This document shows positions 17,513 through 25,583 of a stretch of 64,000 nucleotides of DNA, piece by piece. How positions within the stretch are numbered: the first letter of the stretch is position 1; each line of letters begins with the position of its first letter. The position numbers and the translations under genes are program-made. The stretch is from an uncultured Prevotella sp. (GTDB lineage Bacteria; Bacteroidota; Bacteroidia; Bacteroidales; Bacteroidaceae), in contig ONQB01000011.1 in assembly GCA_900319905.1 (NCBI GenBank), positions 62,889-126,888 on the forward strand, read 5' to 3'. The notes under the pieces were generated by a model. That model worked only from the letters and a program-made list of their open reading frames with translations, had not been told where the DNA came from and did not search any database.

Positions 17513-18952
17513 TCATCCAAACAGATACTGTCCATACAGCACTCCGTTGTAAATCAGGAGATAGCCGGTGAGAAACAGGAGGAGCACTCGTATAGCGACG
17601 AGGCTACGCGATCGTGTACAGCGCGACTGGAGACTGCGCAGCAGGTAGGCCATGGCTATGGGCACTACGATGAGCCAGTGGACACTCATGATGTAGGCCT
17701 CGTTCAGGCCGAAGCCCAGTATTACGTGGATAATCAGGTCGAAGGCCATGAACGACAGTGCCAGCCATAGGAAACGGCTACGCCGGCCTGCCCACACGCC
17801 GGCGAGGAACAGCAACATCACCAGTACCTCAACGATGTAGTTGATGGCGTAGCTGTAGTGCACGATGACGGGTCGGTTGACCAGCACGTCACCGAGCAGA
17901 TGGTCGGTGTGCAACTGGATGGGTTCTCCGCAGACGTTTTCTATCAGACTCCATCCACGCGGTGTCGTGATGTCGGTCCATTGTGAGAACTCGCCGTGGG
18001 CCATGGGCTTACCCTGATGTTTCACCGAGGCCCTCATGCTGATGCGTTTTTTCCTTAAGGAGTCGCTGTGGGCCATGATGGCGTCAGCCTTACGGTGGAT
18101 GAGCGCCGTGTCGTTGGTATGTAGTTGTGCGACTGCTTTTTTATAGGCATTTGTTTCCTGCTTTTCCCGTGCCTTGGCCTTTGCCTCCTGCCGTGCCAAG
18201 TAGCGTGGCCGCTCATAGGTCTTCCACTCCCATCGGGCGAAACCCCAGATGAGTATGGCGGGCACGATGACCGTCAGCAGCAGGTTCAATGGATGCCAGA
18301 AGCGCTTGCCATTGACAAAGAGGTTGGCAAGGAACACCTTGATACCGTTGTTGAGTGAGATGCCGGCTGTGATGAAGAACAGCAGGATGGCCTGCCAGCG
18401 GGGCATGGGCCGCCCTTCTTTTATCTCTTTGCCTGACAGATAAAGCACCAGGGTGAGCATCATCATTGACAGACAGAAGTGGTCGGGCACGCTGATGGCC
18501 ACCATGACATAGCCAAACGAGAACAGCAGCGTTGTGAGCAGCCATGCGTCGCCCTCTGTCACGCCCACCACGCGGTGAAGCAGTCTGACCATATAGATGA
18601 AGGTGGTATAGGCACAGGCCACAAGTATGCATCCCATCACAATGGTTGCGAAGTTGAGGCCGGTCAGCAGGTTAAGGCCCTTGCATAGTTGTGCGGGCAG
18701 CCACATGAAGAAGGCCAGCAGCGGGTGGCGGTAGATGTTGTAGTCGGGGTACCACTCGCTGAGCACCTCATAGCTGTATGGATCAAAGCCGGAGATGTGG
18801 AAGATGCGGAAGTAAACCTCGTGGAAATGTTCGTGAAGGGCATGGAAGTAGTTCCAGTATCTCACGACGACCATCGTGTTGAGCAGGGTGATGTAGGCCA
18901 GTGCCAGCAGATGGCCGAGCATCCGCCAGCGGCCTGTTTTTATATAGAACAT
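17513..18952 (-). CDS. Polytopic membrane protein, paralogue of the 10534 protein
   Basis: This 479-residue protein has about 9-11 membrane helices. It aligns with the protein at 10534-11880 at SGFDPYSYEVLSEW, YRHPLLAFF, SVPDHFCLS, TTPRGWSLIENVCGEPIQLH and GFGLNEAYIMSVHWLI, but has a longer charged central loop. The DP-x-Y loop after the first helix and the overall topology fit a GT-C-like polyprenyl-phosphosugar glycosyltransferase, though no direct proof exists. The start at 18952 (MFYIKTG) is 5 bp after the gtrA stop; the longer open frame would overlap gtrA. It is the last gene of a seven-gene operon that includes UbiA and GtrA proteins. Confidence 0.6.
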   Translation of the reverse strand: MFYIKTGRWRMLGHLLALAYITLLNTMVVVRYWNYFHALHEHFHEVYFRIFHISGFDPYSYEVLSEWYPDYNIYRHPLLAFFMWLPAQLCKGLNLLTGLNFATIVMGCILVACAYTTFIYMVRLLHRVVGVTEGDAWLLTTLLFSFGYVMVAISVPDHFCLSMMMLTLVLYLSGKEIKEGRPMPRWQAILLFFITAGISLNNGIKVFLANLFVNGKRFWHPLNLLLTVIVPAILIWGFARWEWKTYERPRYLARQEAKAKAREKQETNAYKKAVAQLHTNDTALIHRKADAIMAHSDSLRKKRISMRASVKHQGKPMAHGEFSQWTDITTPRGWSLIENVCGEPIQLHTDHLLGDVLVNRPVIVHYSYAINYIVEVLVMLLFLAGVWAGRRSRFLWLALSFMAFDLIIHVILGFGLNEAYIMSVHWLIVVPIAMAYLLRSLQSRCTRSRSLVAIRVLLLFLTGYLLIYNGVLYGQYLFG

Positions 18953-18957
18953 TTGAT

Positions 18958-19395
18958 TTATCGTTTTAAGAAGAACCTCACCAAAAGGAAGTTGACGGGT
19001 ACGCAGACGCAAAACATTGGAATGGGTGCCAGCGTCTTAGGCACGCCGAGCCACAGGAAGAGATTGAGGGTGAGCATTTGAAGCAGGTAGTTCACTACAT
19101 GGCTGAACAGGAAGCCGGCGCCTTTCTTGGCATTTGCTTTCACGCGGAAGGTGAAGCGTGTGGAGGCAAAGAAGTTGAACACGAAGCTCACGACGTAGCC
19201 TACCGTCATGGCCACGCTGCTCCAGACATGCTGCCGGGTGGCTGTCAGGTCGTCGCTCACCAGTTGGATGAGCAGCCAGTAGATGGCGTATTGCAGCAAA
19301 GTGGCCGTGAGTCCCACGATGCCAAAGCGTGCAATCTCTCCCAGTTGCGTGCGCCGCTTGTCGGGCAAGTTGTCTATGAGACGTTTGATATTCAC
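18958..19395 (-). CDS. GtrA family membrane protein
   Basis: This 145-residue protein has four predicted helices and the GtrA signature (RFGIVGLTATLLQYAIYW at the first helix, FVFNFFASTRFTF after the third). GtrA proteins are thought to flip or assist transfer of polyprenyl-phosphate sugars. The start codon overlaps the stop of the upstream HAD gene by 4 bp, showing translational coupling. Its operon partners, a UbiA prenyltransferase and a HAD phosphatase, suggest that the lipid here is a polyprenyl-phosphopentose. Confidence 0.88.
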   Translation of the reverse strand: MNIKRLIDNLPDKRRTQLGEIARFGIVGLTATLLQYAIYWLLIQLVSDDLTATRQHVWSSVAMTVGYVVSFVFNFFASTRFTFRVKANAKKGAGFLFSHVVNYLLQMLTLNLFLWLGVPKTLAPIPMFCVCVPVNFLLVRFFLKR

Positions 19396-20015
19396 CTTTC
19401 TTCCTTTTTTGATGGGTTGTGTTTCCCTAAGTAATGTCCTTCATCAGCGTAAGCCAGCATCTCACGGTCGCCGCGGCTGTCGCCAAAGGCTATGATATAG
19501 TAATGATTACGTTCTTTCAGTGCAGGCAGTTCTTTAATGAGCCGTCTCACTTTTTCTTCGCCATAACAGTTGGGTGTGGCAAACCGTCCTGTGAGTCGTC
19601 CGTCGGCTACCTCAATCTGTGTGCCGATGATCATGGCGTTTAAGCCATGAAAGAAGGGGGCCACCCAGTTGTTGATGCTTGCGCTGACCACGGCCACTTC
19701 GCCGCCGGCCTTGAGTGCCCTGTCAAGTACCTTCCACGTGGCGGGACGACGCAGCGCCTGTCCACGCTCAGCGGCAAAGCGTTGGCACAGTTGATCGAAA
19801 TCTTCAAACCGCATTCCTTTGAAGTAAAGGCTGAACAGCCGTTCCTTGACGCGGCCGTTGTTGGCCAGATGCAGTTTCATCAACACCAGTAGCGGTGACA
19901 GCACCAGCAAAGCCAGTGCAAGCCGCACGGGACCACGGGCAAAGCGCAGCAGTTCAATAAGCGTGTCGTGTGTTGTCAGCGTGCCGTCGAAATCGAAGAC
20001 CACTAATCTTTTCAT
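19392..20015 (-). CDS. HAD superfamily phosphatase (subfamily IB, SerB-like)
   Basis: This 207-residue haloacid-dehalogenase-type phosphatase has its nucleophile motif at DFDGTLT (residues 8-14), motif II at VVSAS, and motif IV at FGDSRGDREML. The helical cap after motif I is that of subclass IB. It lies 13 bp after the UbiA gene and overlaps gtrA by 4 bp. A likely job is removing the 5-phosphate of the polyprenylphosphoryl-5-phosphoribose made by UbiA; this comes from context only. Confidence 0.85.
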   Translation of the reverse strand: MKRLVVFDFDGTLTTHDTLIELLRFARGPVRLALALLVLSPLLVLMKLHLANNGRVKERLFSLYFKGMRFEDFDQLCQRFAAERGQALRRPATWKVLDRALKAGGEVAVVSASINNWVAPFFHGLNAMIIGTQIEVADGRLTGRFATPNCYGEEKVRRLIKELPALKERNHYYIIAFGDSRGDREMLAYADEGHYLGKHNPSKKEER

Positions 20016-20028
20016 TATTATCTACACC

Positions 20029-20964
20029 TTATATTATATAGATGATTACGAGATAGCTCAGCACCCATGCCGTAACGACGAGTTGCATGAAATGGTCGCG
20101 CAGCAGCACCTTCGTCGGGTCACCGCTTTTCTTGTCGACCACTGCAATCTGTATGTATCTTAATAGTCCCACCAGCACGAAGATGCTGGTCAGATAGAGA
20201 TAGTCGGAGTGGAAATGGGCGATGACCTCTGGGCTTACGGTGTACATGATATAGCACACGAGTGTCACTGACGCCGTGATGGTGAGCGTCTGGTCCATGA
20301 ACACGCGGTTGTAGCGGATGGTGTTCTTGCGTGGTGCCTCACCTGTCGCTTCCATGCGCAGCACGTCATCGCGTCTTTTGGCAAAGCTCATGAAGAGTGT
20401 CAGCAGAAACGTCATCAGCACGATCCATTTGCTGCATACTGTCTGGGTGGCGATGCCGCCCCCTAACAGGCGTAGCACGAAACCGAAGGCCACCACGCAC
20501 ACGTCAATGATGGCGTACTGCTTGAGCTTGATGCAGTATGCAATGTTGAGTACCCAGTAGAAAATGATAACGCCCATCGTTCCCAACAGTGAGGTCCTGG
20601 TATCGTCATTGCTGCCTCCGCATGGCAACAGCAGTAGGCAGGTGAGCAGGCTCAGCACAAACATCAGCATCATCAGCGCGTAAGCCTGTCGGATGGAGAT
20701 GACACCGGAGGCGATGGGCCGGTGGCATTTCACGGGATGACGGCGGTCGTCATCGACGTCGTGGATGTCGTTGAAGCAATAGATGCTGGAGGCGGCAAAG
20801 CAGAAGGCCATCATCACGACGAGCGCCTGCAACAGGTAGCTGTCTTCGAAGATGACGCCGCCGAAGAACGCCGGCAACAGCACGAAGGCATTCTTGGTCC
20901 ATTGCTTCGGTCGGATGAGTTTTAACAGGGCGACCGCCAGCCCTGGCTTCTCTATATCTTGCAT
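20029..20964 (-). CDS. UbiA-type prenyltransferase (polyprenyl-phosphate phosphoribosyltransferase-like)
   Basis: This 311-residue protein has about 8-9 helices. LIRPKQWTKNAFVLLPAFF near the N-terminus and the Asp-rich FNDIHDVDDDRRHPVKCHRP (about 64-83) match decaprenyl-phosphate phosphoribosyltransferase (Rv3806c-like) rather than quinone-pathway UbiA. The enzyme would join PRPP to a polyprenyl phosphate. A second Asp motif is at FAKRRDDVLRM. The ATG at 20964 overlaps the upstream acyltransferase gene by 13 bp; longer frames run back into it. HAD phosphatase and GtrA genes follow directly. Confidence 0.85.
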   Translation of the reverse strand: MQDIEKPGLAVALLKLIRPKQWTKNAFVLLPAFFGGVIFEDSYLLQALVVMMAFCFAASSIYCFNDIHDVDDDRRHPVKCHRPIASGVISIRQAYALMMLMFVLSLLTCLLLLPCGGSNDDTRTSLLGTMGVIIFYWVLNIAYCIKLKQYAIIDVCVVAFGFVLRLLGGGIATQTVCSKWIVLMTFLLTLFMSFAKRRDDVLRMEATGEAPRKNTIRYNRVFMDQTLTITASVTLVCYIMYTVSPEVIAHFHSDYLYLTSIFVLVGLLRYIQIAVVDKKSGDPTKVLLRDHFMQLVVTAWVLSYLVIIYII

Positions 20965-21956
20965 ATCGATTGTATTTGCTTGCTGATAAACGTTACGATC
21001 TTCATCAATATCCAGGCCAGCGGCAGCGTGATGATTGTGCAGGCCAGGAAAGTAGGCCAGTAGGTCCAGTCCTTGGGCAGGTAGTCGAGCACGAAGTGCA
21101 GATGGACGAGGTAGCACTCCAGACTCAGCGATCCCACCCAGGCCAGGGCGCTGTTGAACCACGATGGCATGCGCCTGAGGATACGGTTGAAGATGAGAAT
21201 CGACGTGATGGTCAATGGGATGTAGAGCATGCGCTCGACGAAGAGCGGGAACTGTCCGTGGCGCACCTGCTCAAGAAAGTAGCATGAGGCAAATGTCATG
21301 ACGAACATGATCCACAGCATCCAGATGCCCTGTCCGTCGATAGTGTCCTTGCGTCGCACCGATTCCCCGACATTGATGCCGATGAAGAAGATGGGCACGC
21401 GGCTCCAGAAAATCTCCAGGTGCCCCACGGCCTGGTGGATGGGTGTCACCCATTGAACGAGGATGCACCACATAATCATCACCACGGGCAGCCAGCGATA
21501 GACTGGATGCTTGCGGATGAGCGTCATGTAAGGTGGCGCACAGAGGTAGAGGGCCATGATGGCTGGAATATACCAGAACGACAGCTCGTCGTAGCGCCAG
21601 AAGTTCCAGTTGAACAGTATCTCACCGAGCAGGTTGATGAGCGATGCCGTGTCGTGAATGGGTATGCGCGGGATGAAGTAAAGGCACGCGATGATGAGCC
21701 ACGCCGGATAGATGCGGATAAGGCGGCGGAAGTAGAAATGCTTGTATGATGGTGTCTTCACCCACGAGAACCACAGGCCCACACCGCTGAGAAAGAGAAA
21801 CATATCAACGCCGAGGTTGCCCATGCGGCGCAGTCCGTAGAAGGTGTCCCACCGTGCCAGATCGACGTGGAACATGATGATGATGAGCATGGCGATGCCC
21901 ATCAGTGCTCCACGGAAACGGGAGATATTGGCCAGTTCGATGTCGGGTATCTTCAT
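20952..21956 (-). CDS. Acyltransferase-3 family membrane protein
   Basis: This 334-residue integral membrane protein is of the acyltransferase-3 family (OafA/NodX-like), which O-acylates surface glycans. It has about ten helices, with RFRGALMGIAMLIIIMFH at the first helix (the conserved R and H) and RRMGNLGVDMFLFLSG at the second. FYFRRLIRIYPAWL is the usual R-x-x-R-I-x-P segment. It overlaps the preceding acyltransferase gene by 4 bp and the UbiA gene by 13 bp. Confidence 0.88.
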   Translation of the reverse strand: MKIPDIELANISRFRGALMGIAMLIIIMFHVDLARWDTFYGLRRMGNLGVDMFLFLSGVGLWFSWVKTPSYKHFYFRRLIRIYPAWLIIACLYFIPRIPIHDTASLINLLGEILFNWNFWRYDELSFWYIPAIMALYLCAPPYMTLIRKHPVYRWLPVVMIMWCILVQWVTPIHQAVGHLEIFWSRVPIFFIGINVGESVRRKDTIDGQGIWMLWIMFVMTFASCYFLEQVRHGQFPLFVERMLYIPLTITSILIFNRILRRMPSWFNSALAWVGSLSLECYLVHLHFVLDYLPKDWTYWPTFLACTIITLPLAWILMKIVTFISKQIQSICKI

Positions 21957-23065
21957 AGCTTCGGATTGGGTATTTTCTTCATCACCTCCTTGACGAGCCA
22001 GGCGGTGCCAAGGGCTGCGATGGTGTAGAGCAACAGACCGGTGTAGACGTCACCATGGCGCGAGATGGGGATGAACACCTTGCGGATGGCCGGATGGATG
22101 ATGAACAGCGCGGCCGACACGCTGCCCAGCCATTCCAGCACGTAGATGAGCACCTCGCGCAGTGGCTTCCATGGCAGTTGGTAGACGGTCTTGACAAAAT
22201 AGACAGCGGCGTAGCACACCAGTGCCGGCACGAGTGTCCATGTCAGAAAGCTGTCACTGGCTCCCATGATGAAGAACGAGGTCACCACCCAGCACATCAG
22301 CAGTGAAGGGAAGTTCATTCTCACCAGCATGATTTTCTCGCCGTAGCGGGCAAAGAGCAGGCCGAAGCCAAAGGGCAGCATGCCGCCCATGAAGTTGTAG
22401 CGCCAGCGGTTGAGCGGCTCGCCCTCAGGATTGAGAAACAGCTGAACAGCCGTGCACACCACCATCAGGGCTACGGTCCAGCCCCAGTGGCGGCGGTAGA
22501 GCAGCAGGCGGTAGACAATGTAGAGCTGCAGCATCAGTCCGAAGAACCAGAACGGGCCAGGCCAGATGTTACGGTCTGGGCTGGGGTAGAGGTTGTTGAA
22601 CATACCCAACTGTCCCACGACCTGTGCCACGGTGTAGTGCCACTGGCCGGGTGTGACGGCATCAATGAGAGTGAAGCAGATAAAGCCCACAATCATCATT
22701 TTGAATAGCTTGAGGAAGTGGTAGCGCAGAAATGGCCATACACCGGGCTGCTGCTGTTGTGTGGCGGATATAGTGGCCGGGCCACCGTATTTGCGTTCCA
22801 GACCGTAGGCGCTGAGAAACAAGAAGATAGGCACACCGTAGTGTCCGAAGAACGAGATGAGATGGGCCGGCAACAGCAGGTCGGGACTTTGCATGGCCTG
22901 TGCAAGCCAGTCCACGTTGTGCTGGAAATACTGATACTCGTTCTCCTTCACCACAGGGCCGAGCCAGTGGCAGTAGTTGTGCAGGAAGATGCCGAGGATG
23001 GCCAGGCCGCGAAGCGCGGTACATTCCCGACGGGTGAGCAAGTCATTGTTCATGTTATACATCAT
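21953..23065 (-). CDS. Acyltransferase-3 family membrane protein
   Basis: This 370-residue polytopic protein is of the same family as the next gene but only distantly similar to it. CTALRGLAILGIFLHNYCHW has the conserved R and H of the first helix, and GHYGVPIFLFLSAYGLE follows. It is the second gene of the operon, 18 bp after the EptA-like gene, and overlaps the next gene by 4 bp. Two adjacent acyltransferases suggest two different O-acyl modifications of the product. A start a few codons later (MNNDLL) is also possible. Confidence 0.85.
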   Translation of the reverse strand: MMYNMNNDLLTRRECTALRGLAILGIFLHNYCHWLGPVVKENEYQYFQHNVDWLAQAMQSPDLLLPAHLISFFGHYGVPIFLFLSAYGLERKYGGPATISATQQQQPGVWPFLRYHFLKLFKMMIVGFICFTLIDAVTPGQWHYTVAQVVGQLGMFNNLYPSPDRNIWPGPFWFFGLMLQLYIVYRLLLYRRHWGWTVALMVVCTAVQLFLNPEGEPLNRWRYNFMGGMLPFGFGLLFARYGEKIMLVRMNFPSLLMCWVVTSFFIMGASDSFLTWTLVPALVCYAAVYFVKTVYQLPWKPLREVLIYVLEWLGSVSAALFIIHPAIRKVFIPISRHGDVYTGLLLYTIAALGTAWLVKEVMKKIPNPKL

Positions 23066-23083
23066 TGTTCTTGCTTGTTCTTA

Positions 23084-24964
23084 CTATTTGCCTTTATTGT
23101 TTTCATCTTTTTCTTTCATGGCCTGGTCTCTGAGCTTGTCGTAGTCGGCCGTGCCTTTCAGTATGCGTGGCCGCATCTCGTTGTAGTCAGGCGAGAGCAG
23201 GTTGTATTGCGGATGGTAGCTCTTGGTGGAAATGCCGGCGAGCCACACGAGCATGTGGGGCAGGGCATCGGTCATGAAGCGTTTGCCCTTGGCGTCCTTG
23301 ATGGCTTTGAACACTTGGGGATGGGCGAGGGCATAGCGGTGAGAACAGTATATCCAGAACGGCACCTCAAACTCATAGTGGGCCAACGGCCAGTCCACCT
23401 CCGCCGAGTGGTTGCGGCACACGATGTTGCGGCCCGGCTCATAGATCTCCTCTCCGTGATCGGGCATGTAGATGACGATGGCGTTTTTGTTGGCAAAGCG
23501 CTTTACGATCTGGTCGACGATGGAGTCGTTGTAGAGACAGGCGTTGTCGTAGTTGGCAATCATGCGCCGGCGGCCGTTGCCGATATCTGGCCGCCGCTCA
23601 GTGTAATCGTCGGCGGTGAACTTATGGCGGTCGCGCGGGAAGCGGGTGTTGTAGCTCACATGCTGGCCGATGAGGTGGAAGATGATGAGGTTGTGCCCCT
23701 TGAGGTCTATCTTGCCGTCTTTCAGGAAACGGTCGTAGTCGGCCAGCAAGCCGTCGTCGAACGGATGCAACTGGGTGTTGCGCACGTCAAACTGTGCCTT
23801 GCTCAGCGTGGGGTTGTTGAGGAAGAAACCGCCCGAGAAGTCATACACAGCCTGCTTGGCCTCTGGCAGGAACTGATTGGTGAGGAACGTCACCTTGTAG
23901 CCTGCCTTGCGGAACAGCTCAGGGAACAATGGGTAGTCGCACCATTCGCCTTTCTCACCGACAACATGCATTGACAGCACGTTCTTGAAGACGAAGCTCG
24001 TCAGGTTCCAGCATGACACGACGTCGTCAAACTTCGTCAGCAGTCCCCGACGCTCGAGTCTGCGCTGGCGTGGCGTGTCCTTCACGTCGTAGCCGTATAG
24101 TTGACAGTGCGACCGGCTGTAGCTCTCGCCGATGATGAGCACGATGTTGGGCGACCGGTAGTTGCATGAGTCCACCTTGGCGTTGTTCGATGCCACGATG
24201 CAGCGCCCCACCTGCTTCGATGCCAGTTCGTTGCTGTAGATGCTGAAAGCCAACCGGTAGATGGGCAGGTAGAACTCACCGTGGTTGGCCTCGGTGAGGA
24301 TATGCTCCACCTCGCCGATGGTGCTGGCGGTCATCAGGCGGGTCATGCCTTTCTTGTTCTGCCAGCTGCTGCAGATGCTCCACACGAGCAGCACGACGAC
24401 GGCCACCGCCGACACATGGGTGATGCGGTAGCGGTCGGCAAAGGCGCTGACCTTCGTGAAGAAGGGTTTCACCAACTGACTGTAGTTCAACTTAAACAGC
24501 CGGCAGAGCTTCTTGCGCAAGGCAATGATGGCATGGATCAGCATGAGTAGCACCAGCCAGCCGATGGGCGACAGCAGCACGTCAAGGTTGATGTAGGTGG
24601 TGAAAAACTCACCTGCCTCGCGGCTGTCGGTCTCGCCGACGAGTAACAGCATGGACGGCGTGATGGTTGACCCGAATTTCCAGAAACAGAAAACGTCGGT
24701 GATGGCAACGCTGTAAAGCACCACATACATCAAGCGACGCACCCACAAACGTACCTTCTGAGGCAGCAGCGACAACACCACACAGGTCACGTAGAGGTCG
24801 AGAAACAGCTCCAGCCACAGATTGGAATACAGTTTGGCACCATCCCCGGGAGGCATGGTGAGCAACGAACACAGTACTCCAAGTACATACATTGTGACGA
24901 AAAAGACACCATTGTCGGCAAATGGCCGTAGCAGCAATCGCCCTACTCGCATAAATCCTTTCAT
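23084..24964 (-). CDS. EptA/OpgE-like sulfatase-fold phosphoglycan transferase
   Basis: This 626-residue inner-membrane protein has about five N-terminal helices and a periplasmic alkaline-phosphatase/sulfatase-fold domain, as in phosphoethanolamine transferases and related enzymes. NIVLIIGESYSRSH holds the metal-binding Glu280 and places Ser281 where EptA has its Thr nucleophile. VIYMPDHGEEIYEP (near residue 455) is the second metal site. LIGQHVSYNTRFP matches the HxxH-like substrate segment. It is the first gene of the seven-gene operon, with a -7 box at 25029-25022. The transferred group (phosphoethanolamine, phosphoglycerol or other) is unknown. Confidence 0.82.
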   Translation of the reverse strand: MKGFMRVGRLLLRPFADNGVFFVTMYVLGVLCSLLTMPPGDGAKLYSNLWLELFLDLYVTCVVLSLLPQKVRLWVRRLMYVVLYSVAITDVFCFWKFGSTITPSMLLLVGETDSREAGEFFTTYINLDVLLSPIGWLVLLMLIHAIIALRKKLCRLFKLNYSQLVKPFFTKVSAFADRYRITHVSAVAVVVLLVWSICSSWQNKKGMTRLMTASTIGEVEHILTEANHGEFYLPIYRLAFSIYSNELASKQVGRCIVASNNAKVDSCNYRSPNIVLIIGESYSRSHCQLYGYDVKDTPRQRRLERRGLLTKFDDVVSCWNLTSFVFKNVLSMHVVGEKGEWCDYPLFPELFRKAGYKVTFLTNQFLPEAKQAVYDFSGGFFLNNPTLSKAQFDVRNTQLHPFDDGLLADYDRFLKDGKIDLKGHNLIIFHLIGQHVSYNTRFPRDRHKFTADDYTERRPDIGNGRRRMIANYDNACLYNDSIVDQIVKRFANKNAIVIYMPDHGEEIYEPGRNIVCRNHSAEVDWPLAHYEFEVPFWIYCSHRYALAHPQVFKAIKDAKGKRFMTDALPHMLVWLAGISTKSYHPQYNLLSPDYNEMRPRILKGTADYDKLRDQAMKEKDENNKGK

Positions 24965-25021
24965 TGAAATTTCCTACCCGATAATATTTTACTTATCCTA
25001 ATTAATCGTTGTAATGATGTG

Positions 25022-25029
25022 CAAATGTA
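25022..25029 (-). promoter_or_regulatory. -7 box of the EptA-like/acyltransferase/UbiA operon
   Basis: On the minus strand TACATTTG matches TAnnTTTG, 57 nt upstream of the ATG at 24964, and lies downstream of the terminator at 25148-25111. Confidence 0.6.
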
Positions 25030-25110
25030 GTATAAATTATCCATTCCGCAAAGGAAAAAAGCGAAAAATAGCGTGGCCTACGGCGGTATCCAGTCGAGAA
25101 CCTTGCATAC

Positions 25111-25148
25111 AAAAAAATACGCTAAGACTCACCGCGAGCCCCAGCGTA
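25111..25148 (-). terminator. Rho-independent terminator of the candidate small RNA
   Basis: Read on the minus strand, TACGCT (25148-25143) and AGCGTA (25123-25118) pair around an inner partial stem (GGCTC with GAGTC) and are followed at once by seven T residues (25117-25111). This is an intrinsic terminator inside an intergenic region, between two minus-strand promoters. Confidence 0.7.
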
Positions 25149-25302
25149 AAGCCTATGTTTAACTAAAAATCCTTTTCGAATTTAAATGAAAGCCTCACGG
25201 TTTCCATTTTCCGTTAAACAATCTATTAAATCTACCTTAAACCTAATAACTAAAAACCTAAATCTATTACTACTAACCTAAACAATCTATTAACCTTTTG
25301 AC
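25111..25302 (-). ncRNA. Candidate small RNA with own promoter and terminator
   Basis: A minus-strand transcript from the promoter at 25339-25308 would start near 25302 and end at the terminator at 25111, giving about 190 nt. It has no open frame of note. The 5' half is U-, A- and G-rich with repeated TTAGGTTT-like elements (for example TTAGGTTTAAGG); the 3' half contains short hairpins (CGGAAAATGGAAACCG) and the terminator. It ends before the separate promoter (25022) of the downstream operon, so it looks like an independent RNA rather than a leader. Size would fit a 6S-like or other Bacteroidales sRNA, but I cannot assign a class. An attenuated leader of the operon is the main alternative. 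Confidence 0.5.
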
Positions 25303-25307
25303 GGGTG

Positions 25308-25339
25308 CAAAGGTACTTATATTCTGTGACAGACTGCAA
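25308..25339 (-). promoter_or_regulatory. Promoter of the candidate small RNA
   Basis: On the minus strand TACCTTTG (25315-25308) matches TAnnTTTG, with TTG (25339-25337) 21 nt upstream. Confidence 0.6.
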
Positions 25340-25376
25340 CTTTTTTGATGTATCTTTTTCAAAAACGCTAATATAA

Positions 25377-25407
25377 TTGATTTAAATCAATTTTAGTGCA
25401 CGTGCAC
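25377..25407. promoter_or_regulatory. Two palindromic operator-like sites in a divergent region
   Basis: TTGATTTAAATCAA (25377-25390) is a perfect palindrome of the CRP/FNR form TTGAT-N4-ATCAA. Five bases away GTGCACGTGCAC (25396-25407) is a second perfect 12-bp palindrome. They lie between the minus-strand small-RNA promoter and the plus-strand promoter at 25474. The first is centred about 82 bp upstream of the predicted small-RNA start. Confidence 0.6.
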
Positions 25408-25473
25408 AAGTGTTTTTTCATCAAATTTGAGCACTTATTTCTTTTCGTTTTATCAATATTCAAAACGTTTTGC

Positions 25474-25481
25474 TAACTTTG
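25474..25481 (+). promoter_or_regulatory. -7 box for the GT4-GT2 pair
   Basis: TAACTTTG matches TAnnTTTG exactly, about 100 nt upstream of the ATG at 25584; a T-rich stretch near 25448 could serve as the -33 element. Confidence 0.65.
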
Positions 25482-25583
25482 TAGTGCGTAACTCTTGGAA
25501 GCACGCCTTTTCGTATGTGGCGTCAGTGCTGACTGCGGTCAGCGCATGTTGTCATGGGATGGGGCGCTTCCGCAAAGTATAAT

